Below, in pieces: positions 38,201 to 49,000 of a stretch of DNA of 64,000 nucleotides. A program made the position numbers and the translations under genes. Below the pieces are notes generated by a model, which was given only the letters and a program-made list of their open reading frames with translations, did no database searches and was not told the origin of the DNA. Position 1 is the first letter of the stretch. Each line of letters opens with the position of its first letter. Origin of the DNA: Hirsutella rhossiliensis (lineage: Eukaryota > Ascomycota > Sordariomycetes > Hypocreales > Ophiocordycipitaceae); NCBI RefSeq assembly GCF_020360975.1, contig NW_025408672.1:1488001-1552000 (forward strand), in the 5' to 3' direction.

Positions 38201-40160
38201 CTACCTCCCTACGCCTCCTCTTACGGAATAAGAAGAAGATCTAGAAGCAGCTTTTTTAGTTAGTCTTCCCGTCTCGAACCCTAAGGGGGTAGGAAAGGCA
38301 CCTCTCTCGAAGGATTACCCGGCTGCCTTTTTATCCCTACTTCGAGAAGCAAAGGAAGGTATAGGGCCCGATACGAAAGAAGACTAGTTTCTCCCCTATT
38401 TCGATCGTTTTTCCGACTTCTACCTAAAGCTAATAAAAGACGGTTCCTACGGAGCGTTTATAGCAGGCCGGCTCTTTAAGCTATAGCTATTAGCAAGGAA
38501 GGTATATAAAAGAGACCTCCCGGACCTACTAGTAAACTAAAAGCAGCTAGAAAAACACCCCTTTAGAGACCAGTTTTTCCAGGCCTAGAAAGACCACCTA
38601 GCCTTATACGAAGAGATAGGGTCTTTCGAAGAGGTCCTTAAGGAAAAGGCAAGAGGAAAATAGGTCCTTAGCTATAAGTAGGTCTTTATCTATAAGACTA
38701 ATAAACACGGCTTCCTTTAAAAGTATAAAGCCCGGCTAGTTATTTATAGGAATTAATAAGAAAAAGGGGATCTTCCTACTAGGGCAACTACCCTAGCAGG
38801 GATGTCTTTTCGGACCCTTATAGCTATAGTAGCAGAATTCGACCTCGAGCTCGAATAGATAGATATAGTTAACGCCTTTATTAACTGTCTACTCGAGGAA
38901 GAAGAAGAAGTTATTTATATACGCCTTCTACTAGGCTTCTAATAGCTAGGAAAGGTTCTATAGCTTAGGAAAGCTCTATACGGACTACGAAGATTACCTC
39001 TTCTTTAGCAATAGCATTTAATAGGTTCCCTAGAAGCCCTAGGCTTTAAGAAAGTCCCTTAGGAACCGTGTATAATATAGAAGGGTAAAATCACGGTCTT
39101 CTTCTACGTCGACGATATTATCTAGGCCTACCTAAAAGAGGAAGAAGCAACTACTAGGGAGGCTATAAAAGGCCTATAATAAAGGTATAAGATAACTAGG
39201 CTAGGGGAGCTAAAGTGGTTCCTAGGGATACGAATCCTTAGGAATAGGTCCTAACGGACTATCTAGCTTACCTAGGACGCCTATATTAATAAGGTCGCTT
39301 ATAAATTCCTCCCTAATTCCCTCGATAAGAAGCTTCCCTCTACGCCTATATTAAATAAAGAGCTTTTGCCTAATCCGTCGTTTTAAGCTAAGGAGTAAGA
39401 GAAACACTAATACTAATAGAAGGTAGGCTCCCTGCTTTTTTTAGCTATTTCTACTAGACCGGATATCTCTTTTACGGTCTCCCGGCTAGCTAAGTATAAC
39501 TAGAATCCTAGCCCTAGGCATTAAGAAGTAGCAGAGAGAGCTATCCTTTATCTCTATTTAACGAGATTATATAGTTTGCGCCTAAGAGGGCAGGGAAGGA
39601 AATCAGCTGCCGAAATCTTCCTCTATTCGAGCGATTCGTCCTTTACGGACAATTTATTAGATAGAAAGAGCTTATAGGGGTATATTATATCCCTTTTTAG
39701 AGGAACTATTGCTTAGAGAGCTTCGAAGTAAGCTACCGTTACTATATTAAGCACGGAGGCAGAGCTACTAGCTCTTTTAGAAGCGTTAAAAGAAGCGATT
39801 TTCCTTAGCCGGCTACTAATATTATTACGACTATAAATTCCGTCCCCGTTAGCTATAGAATGCGATAACACGTAGACTATACGAATTCTTATAGAGGAAA
39901 ATAGTAAGCTATCGACCCGGCTACGGTATATCGATATCTACTAGCATTAGTTACGCTAAGAGGTCTAAAGGGGACTTATTTCCGTCCGTTAGGTTCTAAC
40001 GGCATCGATAAAAGCCGACGGTCTTACGAAGCCCCTGCCGAAGTAGAAGCTAGCTGTCTTTTTATAGTAAATAGGGCTAGAAGACGTTCGAGAAAAGCTG
40101 TCCTTAGAGGCCCGCCTTAAGAGTCTACGAGAGGAGCTAATAGCACGTACGAGAAGGTAA
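35263..40160 (+). pseudogene. Copia B gag-pol polyprotein with RIP stops
   Basis: Gag occupies about 35263-35940, including an uninterrupted 134-codon stretch at 35358-35762. An Ala/Pro-rich linker (35975-36165) follows, then a zinc-knuckle-like C-x2-C-x3-H-x4-C near 36330-36370. The protease active site DSGAS is near 36658-36672. Integrase shows HARLGH and CEYCGQGK (zinc binding, about 37100-37210), then a core and a C-terminal 'FVSYLVGYNSTNIFRI' near 37855-37905. Reverse transcriptase has intact YVDD at 39104-39115. RNase H spans about 39570-39815, and the typical Copia ending ADGLTKPLPK is near 40015-40045. The final stop is at 40158-40160. Gag and pol appear to share one frame. Interruptions are almost all TAG or TAA. 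Confidence 0.85.
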
Positions 40161-40432
40161 CGTCTATAGCCGAAGAAAAGGAAGAGGTTTTTCCCTTAGA
40201 GGCTATTTTAATTAGGTTTTTCCCTTCTAAGAAGGCCCCCTTTCTTATAGGACTTTCCCCTCTTTAGGCCCCTTTTCCTTAAGTAGGTCTAAAAGAGCCT
40301 AGGGACCTAAAAGGGCCCTTGCTTTCCTCGAGTAAAGGGAGAAGTGCAGAGCTAAGAACCTCCTCTATACGCTTACTAGCCCGAAGCCGTATTAGCTAAG
40401 CCCTTAAGGGGCAGGCTATAGCTAAGGGGGTG

Positions 40433-40909
40433 TGTCGCGAAGCGTGGCCTGATTTCGTAGTTCTCGGAGATATCTCTTAGCACGAGGGACCTAGGAAGCT
40501 AAAAAACAGGTTTTAAGGAAGGAGCTAAAAGGAGGTGCAGAGAGGAGGGTAGGGGCATAAGGGGAAGCAGAAGTAGCGATAGATTCCTATAGAGGTAGCG
40601 AGAGATAAGACGGATATGCCGGCAACGGCTAGAAAGGAGGAGAAAACCCGGCAAAAAGCTCGGTAGTTAAAGGGATATTAGTAGCTTCTTTAAGTAGGAT
40701 CTTCTTTATTAATTAAGATACTAGACGGGTATAAAGAGGGGCGTTGGATAGAGGAAAGAAGGACAATAAAGGCAATATAATAATCACTCCCCTACTATAA
40801 TTGCTGCCCCCGTAAGATTTAAATATCTCTGCCCTACCTATCCGACCCCTTACTTCTACTTTTACCTTCGTGCATTTTATATATACTTCTCGTATCTCTC
40901 TTCGCGAGA
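40433..40909 (+). repeat. 3' LTR of Copia B
   Basis: It begins tgtcgcgaag after gctaagggggtg and ends cttcgcgaga. Differences from the 5' LTR include many CA-to-TA changes and a short deletion near 40510. Confidence 0.88.
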
Positions 40910-42180
40910 ATTATAGCTTAAGATAGTATAGCTAGATCTACTAATAAATCCTTATAATAGTTATTCTAGAAAATAGGTCTACTTAGTAAGCTTTATAATA
41001 TTATTATCTTTATTTAAGCGTTAAGCAGCTATACCTAAGCTTTTATTAAGTTAATAGGGCGACTAGTTCCGCTAGATAATTATATAAGATAGAATTACTA
41101 GACTAATATATATAAGGTTATACTTTAGTATAAAGGAAAGATTAATAGGTTCTATAAAGCTTACTAAGATAACCCTAAAAACGACTTCCTCTCCCCTTTA
41201 GACTAATAAAAGATTCGAACGGTCTAGATTTTTTTATACTATTCTAAGAGGTAACTCTATATTACTAAGGATATAATATAATAATAGACTTTATACTCTT
41301 TATTATAGATATACTAATTAGGTACCTTATAGGAGTTCTATTTAAATTTAAGGCTAATAAGGATCTTTATTTATAGATTTTAAGTAGCTAAGAGACCCTT
41401 AATAAGTATTATAGTAAGATAGACGACTCTCCTCTCTATACTACTAGTATTATACTTAATCTAGATTTTTATTTAAAGTCTATCTAAAGGAACTAGAAAG
41501 TATCCTAGTAAAAGAAAGTAATTAGTAACGTTAGGGAGCTTTAGCGGAGCTATTAAGATAGCAATCTTAGTGCTATGCTATTATACGAAGCCGAAGCTAG
41601 TCTAGAGACCCGAGAGCTAGTATCCGTATATAATAGGATCGCGCGAGGCCTTAAGGATTACTATCGGCTACGAAGCTAGGATAAGTTTAATAATTATTAT
41701 AACTAAGAACCGTATAGGCTTAGTAGGATAACTACTATTAAGTAGTAGCTATAAGACTAATAATAAATACGCTTTCTATAGCTTTCGATTATAGTAATTA
41801 ATATCCTCTTAATTCTAGTAATAAGTAACGAGGTAAAGCGAGCTTTTTTTAAGAGCGCGTTATATAATCTTAAGGAATAGAGCGTAGTTATTAGCAGAAA
41901 CTATTAAAATGCTAGAATATATAAAGAGTTAGCATCGAAGTCCTTATATTAGACTTTAAAGATAAAAGCACGGAGTAGTTAATTAAGCATCCTTTTAAAT
42001 ACTACGCTATAGTACTCCTTTACTTAACTATCCCGCTAAAATAGATTATTAAATTAGTAGCGCCTCTATAGTAGTTATAGCACTATATAGATTAATAAGA
42101 TTAATAATCTTACTAGTTAATTTAATTAATCTATTAATTAAGATTAATTAAGATTAACTAGATCGAAAACCATACTATAC
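40910..42180 (+). pseudogene. hAT transposase C-terminal part, RIPed
   Basis: The plus frame at about 41770-41940 reads 'IVINILLILVISNEVKRAFFK' and onward. This follows the hAT C-terminal dimerisation domain (IDILSIPAMSAEPERVFSGARR in typical fungal members). Weaker similarity to the preceding transposase region extends back to about 41100. AT-rich sequence after 41960 contains taatt/aatta repeats near 42085-42160, which could be the element's 3' terminal region, but I could not pair it with a 5' inverted repeat. Confidence 0.6.
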
Positions 42181-42184
42181 GATA

Positions 42185-43400
42185 AGTCCTTAGCAAAGGA
42201 GGTGCCGTGGAGCCGATAGTCCGTGCGTAGGACTATACGGAAGCTATATAAAGTAAAGAAGGGAGCTATATCGAGGCAATTAGAGAAGGCAGTTATAAGG
42301 ATTAGCTTTAGCTATAATATATAGACTTCTCTAAATCGGTACGATTTCCTTAGTCTATATGCCCACTATCTCGACGCCTGCTACTAAGTCCAATCGTGAC
42401 TTCTTAGCTTGCGCCGCGTATAGGGATGCCATTACGGAGATAACTAAGCAACGACAATATATAGCATCTTCGGCGAGTATGGGATACGAGATCGAATTAG
42501 CGCGGGTGTCTGCGACAATATGTCGTCTAATGATATATGCTTAGCGAGCCTCTACCGTCAACTCCGCTCTGCGGTGACCGAGGAGGATATCAGAGCCTAT
42601 CGAACCCGGTGCTTTGGGCATATTATCAACCTTATAGCTCGCGCGTTTCTCTAGGGAGAGGACCCTAACTCGTTTAAGCGGGATGCCTTTATAGAAGCGG
42701 TTTCCCAAGTCAAAGAGCGTAAGCTCCGACTTTAGCGGAGGCGGGGAGCAGTGGGCAAGCTGCACAACATCGTCCGGTTCGTTAGGGCCACCCCTTAACG
42801 GCGAGAATTAATAAAGTCCTTGGCCGGCAACCGGTGCGACGAGGACGATCATTAGCTATTTAAGGAGGGGCGAGATGCCATCGACCTCGAGTTAATATAG
42901 AACAATAAAACCGGATAGAATTTAACCTTTCTAATAATCTAACGTGCCATTCGCAAACGAGAGCAAATTAACTATTTCATCGTATATCTCGAAATAAAGG
43001 TAGCGGAGCCCCGACAACGTGTGCCTGCCTAGGATTATCTTTCACTATAGGACTGGCTTCTCTTAGCGGAGATATAGAGTCTACTAAAACCTCTCTACGA
43101 GATCACTATGAGGTGTTAGGGTTGGGCCAAAGAAGGCCGTTACGGCGCCTTATGGGAAGTGATGATCAGAATGGAATACTTGCTTAACTTTTTCGAGGAG
43201 CAAAAGCTACTATTCTCGCCGCTGGTGCTAGAGCTGATGACGTACGGAATGCCCGAGCGTCGACAACCTCGAGTACGGCTTCACAGTTCACGTTTGCTCG
43301 CCTGATGTGAGGCGCAGGAGCACGACGAAACAGAGAATCAAGAACGGCGGCCAGTGATTCAATTGTTCATCTCTAAAGAACCTCGGACAGGAGCTTGTGG
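42185..43400 (+). pseudogene. hAT transposase N-terminal and middle part, lightly mutated
   Basis: The plus-strand translation gives a convincing hAT transposase. 'RISFSYNI-stop-TS' near 42300-42330 corresponds to RIHFSFDLWTSPN. It is followed by 'FLSLYAHYLD', 'DNMSSNDICLASLYRQL' from 42514, 'RCFGHIINLIARAFL' and 'KLHNIVRFVRA' (about 42755-42795). It then reads 'GALWEVMIRMEYLLNFFEE' (about 43145-43200). About ten in-frame stops, mostly TAG/TAA, interrupt it. The C-terminal dimerisation domain is missing; similarity fades near 43385. Composition is close to the host gene, unlike the neighbouring hAT piece. The open frames at 42359-42544 and 42541-42765 are by-products of this pseudogene. Confidence 0.78.
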
Positions 43401-43782
43401 TTATCCCTTGTACCTTTATAGCCGACAACTGTAGAGACAGCCTCTGCCAGCGCATCGCAGCCTCCACTTCACTTTCGCTCCGTGGTTCCAATCAGAATTC
43501 CCCACGTTCAGAAGGGGAACACCTAGCCAGAAGATATCTGCACAATTTGGTGTTCTCTTCCAAGGATTGCCACTGGAGCCCGAATGATCAGTGCCCCAGG
43601 TTTTTAGGCGCGCGACATACACAATCAATGCCCACTTGCATGCTCTCTTCGTGAGAGGGACATGCATTTCTCGCACTACTTTGACTGATACCTAAAAAGA
43701 AACAGGCAGATAAACAAGCAGATATTGACAACAGTGCTAAACAAAACTTTCACTGCCTGTTTTATATATCGGAGTGGGATGA
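43401..43782. other. Intergenic region
   Basis: Normal composition. Overlapping open frames occur on both strands (43397-43654, 43416-43676), but none shows a recognisable domain or splice structure. It probably holds degraded hAT sequence and the 3' flank of the host gene. Confidence 0.4.
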
Positions 43783-43788
43783 TTTATT
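43783..43788 (-). terminator. Candidate polyadenylation signal AATAAA
   Basis: The complement of tttatt, 27 nt downstream of the stop codon of the host gene at 43815. The position suits a fungal 3' end, though such hexamers are weakly conserved in fungi. Confidence 0.4.
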
Positions 43789-43814
43789 CCGCCTCTGCAC
43801 CAATCAGCCTTGTT

Positions 43815-45175
43815 TCAACCTTCTGTCACTTGGCTTGCAGCACCAGACTGGAATTTCTCGTAGAATTTAGCCAGCCGGCTAGTCAGGTCCTCCTGGGGGA
43901 ACTTGGTCCTCGTTCCTTGTATTGTCTCGTTGTTTGGGCCGAGGGGAGCGTCCATGAAGAACTCGTAGTTCCCGAAAATAAGACTGTTGCCATCTCCGCC
44001 GGTTTCGCCCTGAGCAGCAATCTCGTATATAGCAGTGGACGACCCGTTCTTCGTCGCTAAGTCACCCTCTCCTGCACCACCGTTGGCGTACTTGTTCTCA
44101 ATTGTGTCGATAAGTTCGGCTGAATGCCAACCATCCCTCGAGCACCAGAAAAACCAGCCTTCCGATGCTGCAGCGACGACGGCACATTTGCCCTGGAATC
44201 TCTTGGGGACAGCGAGGCCATCGTCTCCGGTCTGGTCAAGTCCGTTTAGCAGTTTGACCTGTGTGGTTGTATTTTTCTCCGTATCCAGAATATTCAACGT
44301 CTTGGCGCTCTGGTCGTTGAACAAGTACGCGGTTGCGTTGATCTGGTCGATGGCGCCAGTACCTGCAGGAAAAGGCTTCGTCTTTTCGTCAAACTTGCTC
44401 TTGTAGAGAATCTTGGTGTCGGTAACCCCTTCACCATTGTGGGTAACCAAGACCAAGCACCCTCCATAGGTGGAGACGGCGATGATGCGGCCGTCCGGAA
44501 GGTGAGTGACTTCCTGGTAGCCTCGGCACATAGAAAGTCCAGGGGCGTTGTTCAAGTTGTATTTCCAGAGCAGCTTATAATCCTCCTTGACATCCCAGTG
44601 GGCAATCCAGTTATCACCTTCAACGTCTTGGCCCGAGGTATAAAAGGCGGCGCCGTCATTATGCAGAGTTGTCAAGCGCCCATTTTTTTCGTCGTACCTG
44701 ACACCGCTGGCATGAAATTGGAGATTTCCCTCAGTTTCTGGAATAGAGAGATTTCGTTTTGCTGTGTGCTTGACACCATCGAAGACTATATATAAGGCCT
44801 CGAACAATTGGCTGCAAGTCCATTAGCAAGAATGCAAGTAACGCACCACTGCGCCAGTGCTAAATATCGTGACATATCATCTTACCTGCAGACTAGTTCG
44901 CAGGTGGGAGTAACGAAATGACAGCTTTCTGGATATGCAAAGCCCTCTAACTCATAGTCGCCGGATTGGACGTTACAAGCCGACCCGGCTTCCTGTGCCT
45001 TGGTATCGCTCGAGACAGGTTTAAGGCCCTGGCCAGTGACGGTTTTGCAGGAACGAGAACTAGGCTGAGACTTGCCGTCAACCTCAGTCAGAGCTGGATC
45101 TTGGGCTAGAGATTGAAGAGCCGAGACAGATCGAGAAGCGGATAATGCCACAGCGAGTAGAGTAGGAGCCCGCAT
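43815..45175 (-). CDS. Secreted protein, candidate TRI14/Mala s 1-like beta-propeller (two exons)
   Basis: Exon 1 is 45175-44886 and exon 2 is 44811-43815 (stop TGA). The 74-nt intron 44885-44812 has GTAAGA at the donor, a gctaatg branch-like site and TTGCAG at the acceptor. Joining them keeps the frame and gives 428 residues. Residues 1-19 (MRAPTLLAVALSASRSVSA) look like a signal peptide. A Cys-rich N-terminal segment follows (about 43-96, including CHFVTPTCELVC), then a long region with repeated strand-rich segments such as HASGVRYDEKNGRLTTLHND and RGYQEVTHLPDGRIIAVSTY. At least five N-glycosylation sequons occur. From memory the body resembles the TRI14/Mala s 1-like group of secreted propellers, some linked to virulence or allergenicity. 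That family call is tentative. Gene structure and secretion are much firmer. There are no RIP stops. Confidence 0.8.
44812..44885 (-). other. 74-nt spliceosomal intron of the host gene
   Basis: GTAAGA donor (complement of 44880-44885), TTGCAG acceptor (complement of 44812-44817), and a gctaatg branch-like site about 15 nt before the acceptor. It splits an AGC serine codon after its second base (phase 2). Confidence 0.88.
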
Positions 45176-45850
45176 GGTGAAGTGATTGCAGATTGCCGGA
45201 GCTGAATTGAGTCTCGAATGTAAAAGAATGAAAAGCTCGCGCAATGATGCTAAATGGGAGGGGGGTAAGCATGCTAGAGAAAGAAGAGACGACTTGCGAT
45301 TCTTATACTCGATGCAAACTAGGTGGCTGCGACGATTCAAGTCCCGTATCTCCTTTACAGCCTTGTGGATCTCCAAGTGCTAGGGACCTAAGAGGCAGGA
45401 GAATCCCAACAACTATGTGCGAGTCGTTAGCATCCTTGGCATTTCTGGTAACTTAGTTAAGCATAATGCAAACCCATGCTCTGACATTTTTGCTATTGCG
45501 ATCATTTCTAATTGGATTTAGGTGGCTTCCTATCCGTTCGGCTCTTATAGAGCTTCTCGGCCGGTCTTATATAGAGTCGGAAAAGGGAAGAAGGCTCCAT
45601 TAACCTATCGCCTATTCGCAGCATCTGCTGCCTGGCAGACAGCCTTTTTTCCCCCCATGAATATAAGAACAGCACAGCTCCCATGCACCTGCTCCTCCAC
45701 CTCTTGCTCCCTGGCTTATTTCCATTGCAGGCCGAGCACCTCGAGTGACGCGGAGATGACGCGTACATCGGCACAAGCCGTCAATCATGCACTTTCGCCC
45801 TCCGGCCTCCCCCTGGCAGTCACGAGGAATAAGACCTATAGTAAGTAGAA
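45176..45850 (-). promoter_or_regulatory. Upstream region of the secreted-protein gene
   Basis: A TATA-like gtataaga (complement of 45301-45308) lies about 126 nt before the start codon. An upstream ATG at about 45270-45272 would be in the leader if transcription starts about 30 nt beyond the TATA-like site; its frame (down to 45084) overlaps the real start. Open frames on both strands at 45186-45875 have no recognisable product. Confidence 0.4.
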
Positions 45851-46146
45851 CTACTATAGCGAAATAGGAAGCCAAGACGAAGCATGCCGCTTAGGAGGCT
45901 AGCGGTGGCTGCGCCCCTAGGGGCTTACAAAGGACTAGGCGGGATACCCGCGCCACGCCCCACTTTATTGTAAGGTGGTAGTACCCGTTGGCATGTTCCT
46001 TCGTAAGCTAACTAGGGGCCCCTACCCCTTAGTTAGGCACAAAAGGAATGGACAGCCCTAAAAGGTGTGGACACACCTCTTTTAGTGTGGCCAAGCTGGC
46101 AAATACGCATAATTTATTCTATAGACGTCTAAATGCATTTCTACGA
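45851..46146. other. Non-coding spacer with two hairpins
   Basis: Two imperfect inverted repeats are visible: ctaactagggg with ccccttagttag (46008-46036), and ctaaaaggtgtg with cacacctcttttag (46058-46085). They could be ends of a small DNA element or a structured transcript. I cannot decide. Confidence 0.4.
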
Positions 46147-48013
46147 CATAAGTCAGCACACCTAGCTTCCGGCACCCCCTACTTCCGGCACCCCCTACTT
46201 CCGGCACCCTTCGCAGCACTAAGGCAGGCATATTCTAAACGCAATTAAAGCCGCATTTTAATATCACGATAATTAAATTTAGTGTTTCTAGCTACTATAG
46301 CTGCAAGCTATTATAAAGAGCCTTAAATCTAACGTTCTAATTAGCTATAGCGGCGGCAGCCGGCTTAAGCGTGCGCTCGAGCTATTTCTTTGTCTTTATA
46401 ACTTATTTAATCTATACGAACCGCCTATTAGGGTCCTAAGGGACCTTTTATTTATTTTTAAGGCCGTAGACGATATAATTAATACTCTAGCTACTATATT
46501 CGAAGCTAGGAGGCTATAAGCTATTAATTTTACTTATTAAGGCTATAGCTAACCTTACTAAAGAGTAGTCGGATCGTACGGTTAACTTAACCTCGGTTTT
46601 CTAGCCCTATAATAAGGCGACGGACTTTTTATAATCGTTTAGGCGTTTTAAGGGCATTATAGATAGCTAGGGTACTAGAATTCTTTTTTTAACGGCGTTA
46701 ACGGCTATAGTAAAACGAACCGGCTTAGTAAGGGCTTTACTATATTAACTAGCTATAGTCCTAACCTATACTACCCGCCCTTAATATTCTTTTTAGTTAG
46801 ACTAGCCTACTAGGCCTAATAATATACTTAAAGGAAGGTAGCCTTACTAATTAGCGCTATATTATCGAAAGAAATAATTTTTTTAAGTTAACGTTAGTAG
46901 GTAGCTTTAATTAGCGAGAAAACTAAGATATTAAGAGGTTAGAGGACGTAGGAGGAGTATACTAATAGAAAAAGAAGATAAATATAATTCTTAAAGCATT
47001 TATATATAAAATCGTTAGTTTAATAGCTCTTATAGCTATTAATAATAAGGAGAACGTTCCCTTATAAGTAGCGCCTTATTTAAGGGATAAATACCTACTT
47101 AAGCTATTAAATAGCGATAGAATCGCTTATCTAGCCCTTTAAGGAAGTAATAAAGTCCTAATCCTTTAGAAAATTAAGTTTATTAAGGAACTATTACTAT
47201 TAAAGGTCCTAGCTATTAAAGATTATAAAGGGGGTTAAGGCCTAGCCTATTATAAAGATATATTTAACGATTATAATTTAATAACGCGATCTAAGCTACT
47301 TCTTAATAGCCTCCTTCTTTTCTAAGCTCCTTAGTACTAGCCCGTTATAGCTAAGGCCTTTAAGGATACTTATTTCGTTTATATTAAAGTATGATTTTAG
47401 TAAGATTACCTATATAGCTAGTAGCTTAAGTAATTAGAACTATTCCTTAATCCCGCTAATAAAAGCGCTATTAATATAGGTAGAATTAAGAGATTTACCT
47501 TTAATTATATTAATCTCTAGGTTTTAGGCTAAAAAGCTTAAAACCTAGTATTTTCTAAGTAAGCGGGGGTCTTTACTAGTAGTAATAATATAGCTAGCGA
47601 ATTCCCTAAGTTAATAATATATTAGAGGCAGCCTTAACGCCGCTTAAGTAAGAACCTACTTATAAAGGTATTTTTCCTACTTTTAACTAAGCCTTTAAGA
47701 TACCTCTTTTACCTTCTTTATAGGTAGGGCTCCTTTAAGACGCGTTTAAAGGGTTATTCTTAGAATACCTTATTTATAACTAGCTTAGAGCTAAGGTATA
47801 CTATTATTAATAGCTTCGAGCGCTTCGTAGAGCTAGTTTTTAGTATATTTAGAAAGATAAGGTATCGCTAATTCGAATAATATTTATTTTATAATTATTA
47901 AAAAAGAGATATATAAGAAAACGCGGTTATAATATAATAAGTAGTTAACGCGATAGTAATATAAGGAGGTGCTAGAAGTAGGGGGTGCTAGGAGCTAGGT
48001 ATACTAACTTATA
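46147..48013 (+). mobile_element. DNA element 'X' with terminal inverted repeats, RIPed
   Basis: The left end at about 46147-46193 (cataagtcagcacacctagc and on through a cttccggcacc repeat) is the inverse of 47968-48013, apart from RIP-type changes and a few others. This gives terminal inverted repeats of about 45 bp. The 1.8 kb between them is AT-rich with a plus frame having few stops at about 46990-47880, a likely decayed transposase. I do not recognise its family. No target duplication was identified, partly because the right end merges with a palindrome. Confidence 0.6.
46166..46210 (+). repeat. Short tandem repeat, 17-bp unit
   Basis: Three copies of cttccggcaccccctac (the last incomplete) lie within and next to the left terminal inverted repeat of element X. 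About two RIPed copies appear inverted near 47967-47993. Confidence 0.8.
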
Positions 48014-48997
48014 AGTTAGCTTACTTAAAGTCTAGTATACCTTAATACTAGCACTCTTTATAATACTATTATATCGTTAAATATATTATATTATAACTGC
48101 GTTTTCTTATATATCTTTTATCCTATAATTATAATATAAATACTATTTATATTAGTAATACCTTAGCTTTCTATATATACTAAAAACTAGCTCTAAGAAG
48201 CACTTAAAGCTATTAAAAATAAGATACCTTAGCTTTATATTAGTCGAAAGTAAGGTATTTTAAGAGGGACTCTCTATATATATCTAAAAAGGGCTCTACT
48301 TATTAAGGAGGTAAAAGAAGTATATTAAAGGCTTAGCTAAGAGTAAGAAAAATACCTTATTAACTAGGCTCCTACCTAAGCCGCCCTTAAGCTACCTTTA
48401 ATATATTATTAAGTTAAGGAATTTATTAGCTATATTATTAAGGCTAGCAGCGATACTTATTTACTTAGAAAGTAATAGATTTCTAGCTTTTTAGCTTAGA
48501 ACCTAGAGATTAGTACTATTAAAAGTAGATCTCTTAATTCTACTTACGTTAATAGCGTATTTATAGCTTATATTAAGGAATTATTATTATTACTTAAGCT
48601 ACTAGCTATATAGGCAATCCTACTAAAGTCCTACTTTAATATAGACGAAATAGGTATCCTTAAAGGCCTTAGCTTTAATAGTTTAGTACTAAGGAGCTTA
48701 GAAAAGTAAGAGACTCTTAAAAAGTAGCTAATAATATATTATTAAACTATAATAGTTAAATATATCTTTATTATAAGCTAGGCCTTAACTCCCTTTATAA
48801 TTTTTAAGGGTTAAGACTTTTAATACTAATAGTTCCTTAATATACTTTATTTTCTATAAGATTAGGACTTTATTACCTCCTTAAAAGGCCAGATAAGTAA
48901 TACTATTACTACTTAATAGCTAAAGTAGTCTTTTATCCCTTAAATAAGGTACTATAAGTAAGGTAATACTCTTTTTGTTATTAATAGCTATAAGGGT
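47026..48997. repeat. About 1.97-kb palindrome with no spacer
   Basis: The two halves are reverse complements about the point 48011/48012. Four anchor pairs all give the same coordinate sum of 96023: ccttatttaaggg 47074/48949, aaggtat 47859/48164, gaaaacgc 47917/48106, gtgctag 47969/48054. Thus there is no net insertion or deletion over nearly 1 kb per arm. Differences are mostly transitions. The left arm is the right half of element X. The right arm is cut at 49000 by a Copia B LTR. Confidence 0.85.
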
Positions 48998-49000
48998 TAT

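Larger units (their letters stand above)
34642..40909 (+). mobile_element. Copia element 'B', best-preserved copy
   Basis: A full-length Ty1/Copia element of about 6.27 kb with LTRs at 34642-35128 and 40423-40909 (left edge tgtcgcgaag at 40433 in the repeat proper), a primer-binding site, one long gag-pol frame and a purine tract (gctaaggggg). It keeps many CA/TG dinucleotides that other copies have lost. The LTR termini are near-inverted repeats: tgtcgcgaag at the start, cttcgcgaga at the end. The flanks do not match as a target duplication (taaat and attat), so one side may be rearranged. Related copies in the window lie at 16006-22364, 49001-57262 and 50256-56508, plus two solo LTRs. Confidence 0.9.

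Noticed and set aside
34637..40914. A target duplication around Copia B
   Set aside because: The five bases at each side (taaat, attat) do not match even when RIP changes are allowed; a shared gcttaa nearby is not at the element edges.
43397..44795. Several open frames antisense to or overlapping the secreted-protein gene
   Set aside because: The spliced minus-strand gene explains the region; the others lack domains, splice sites and plausible starts.
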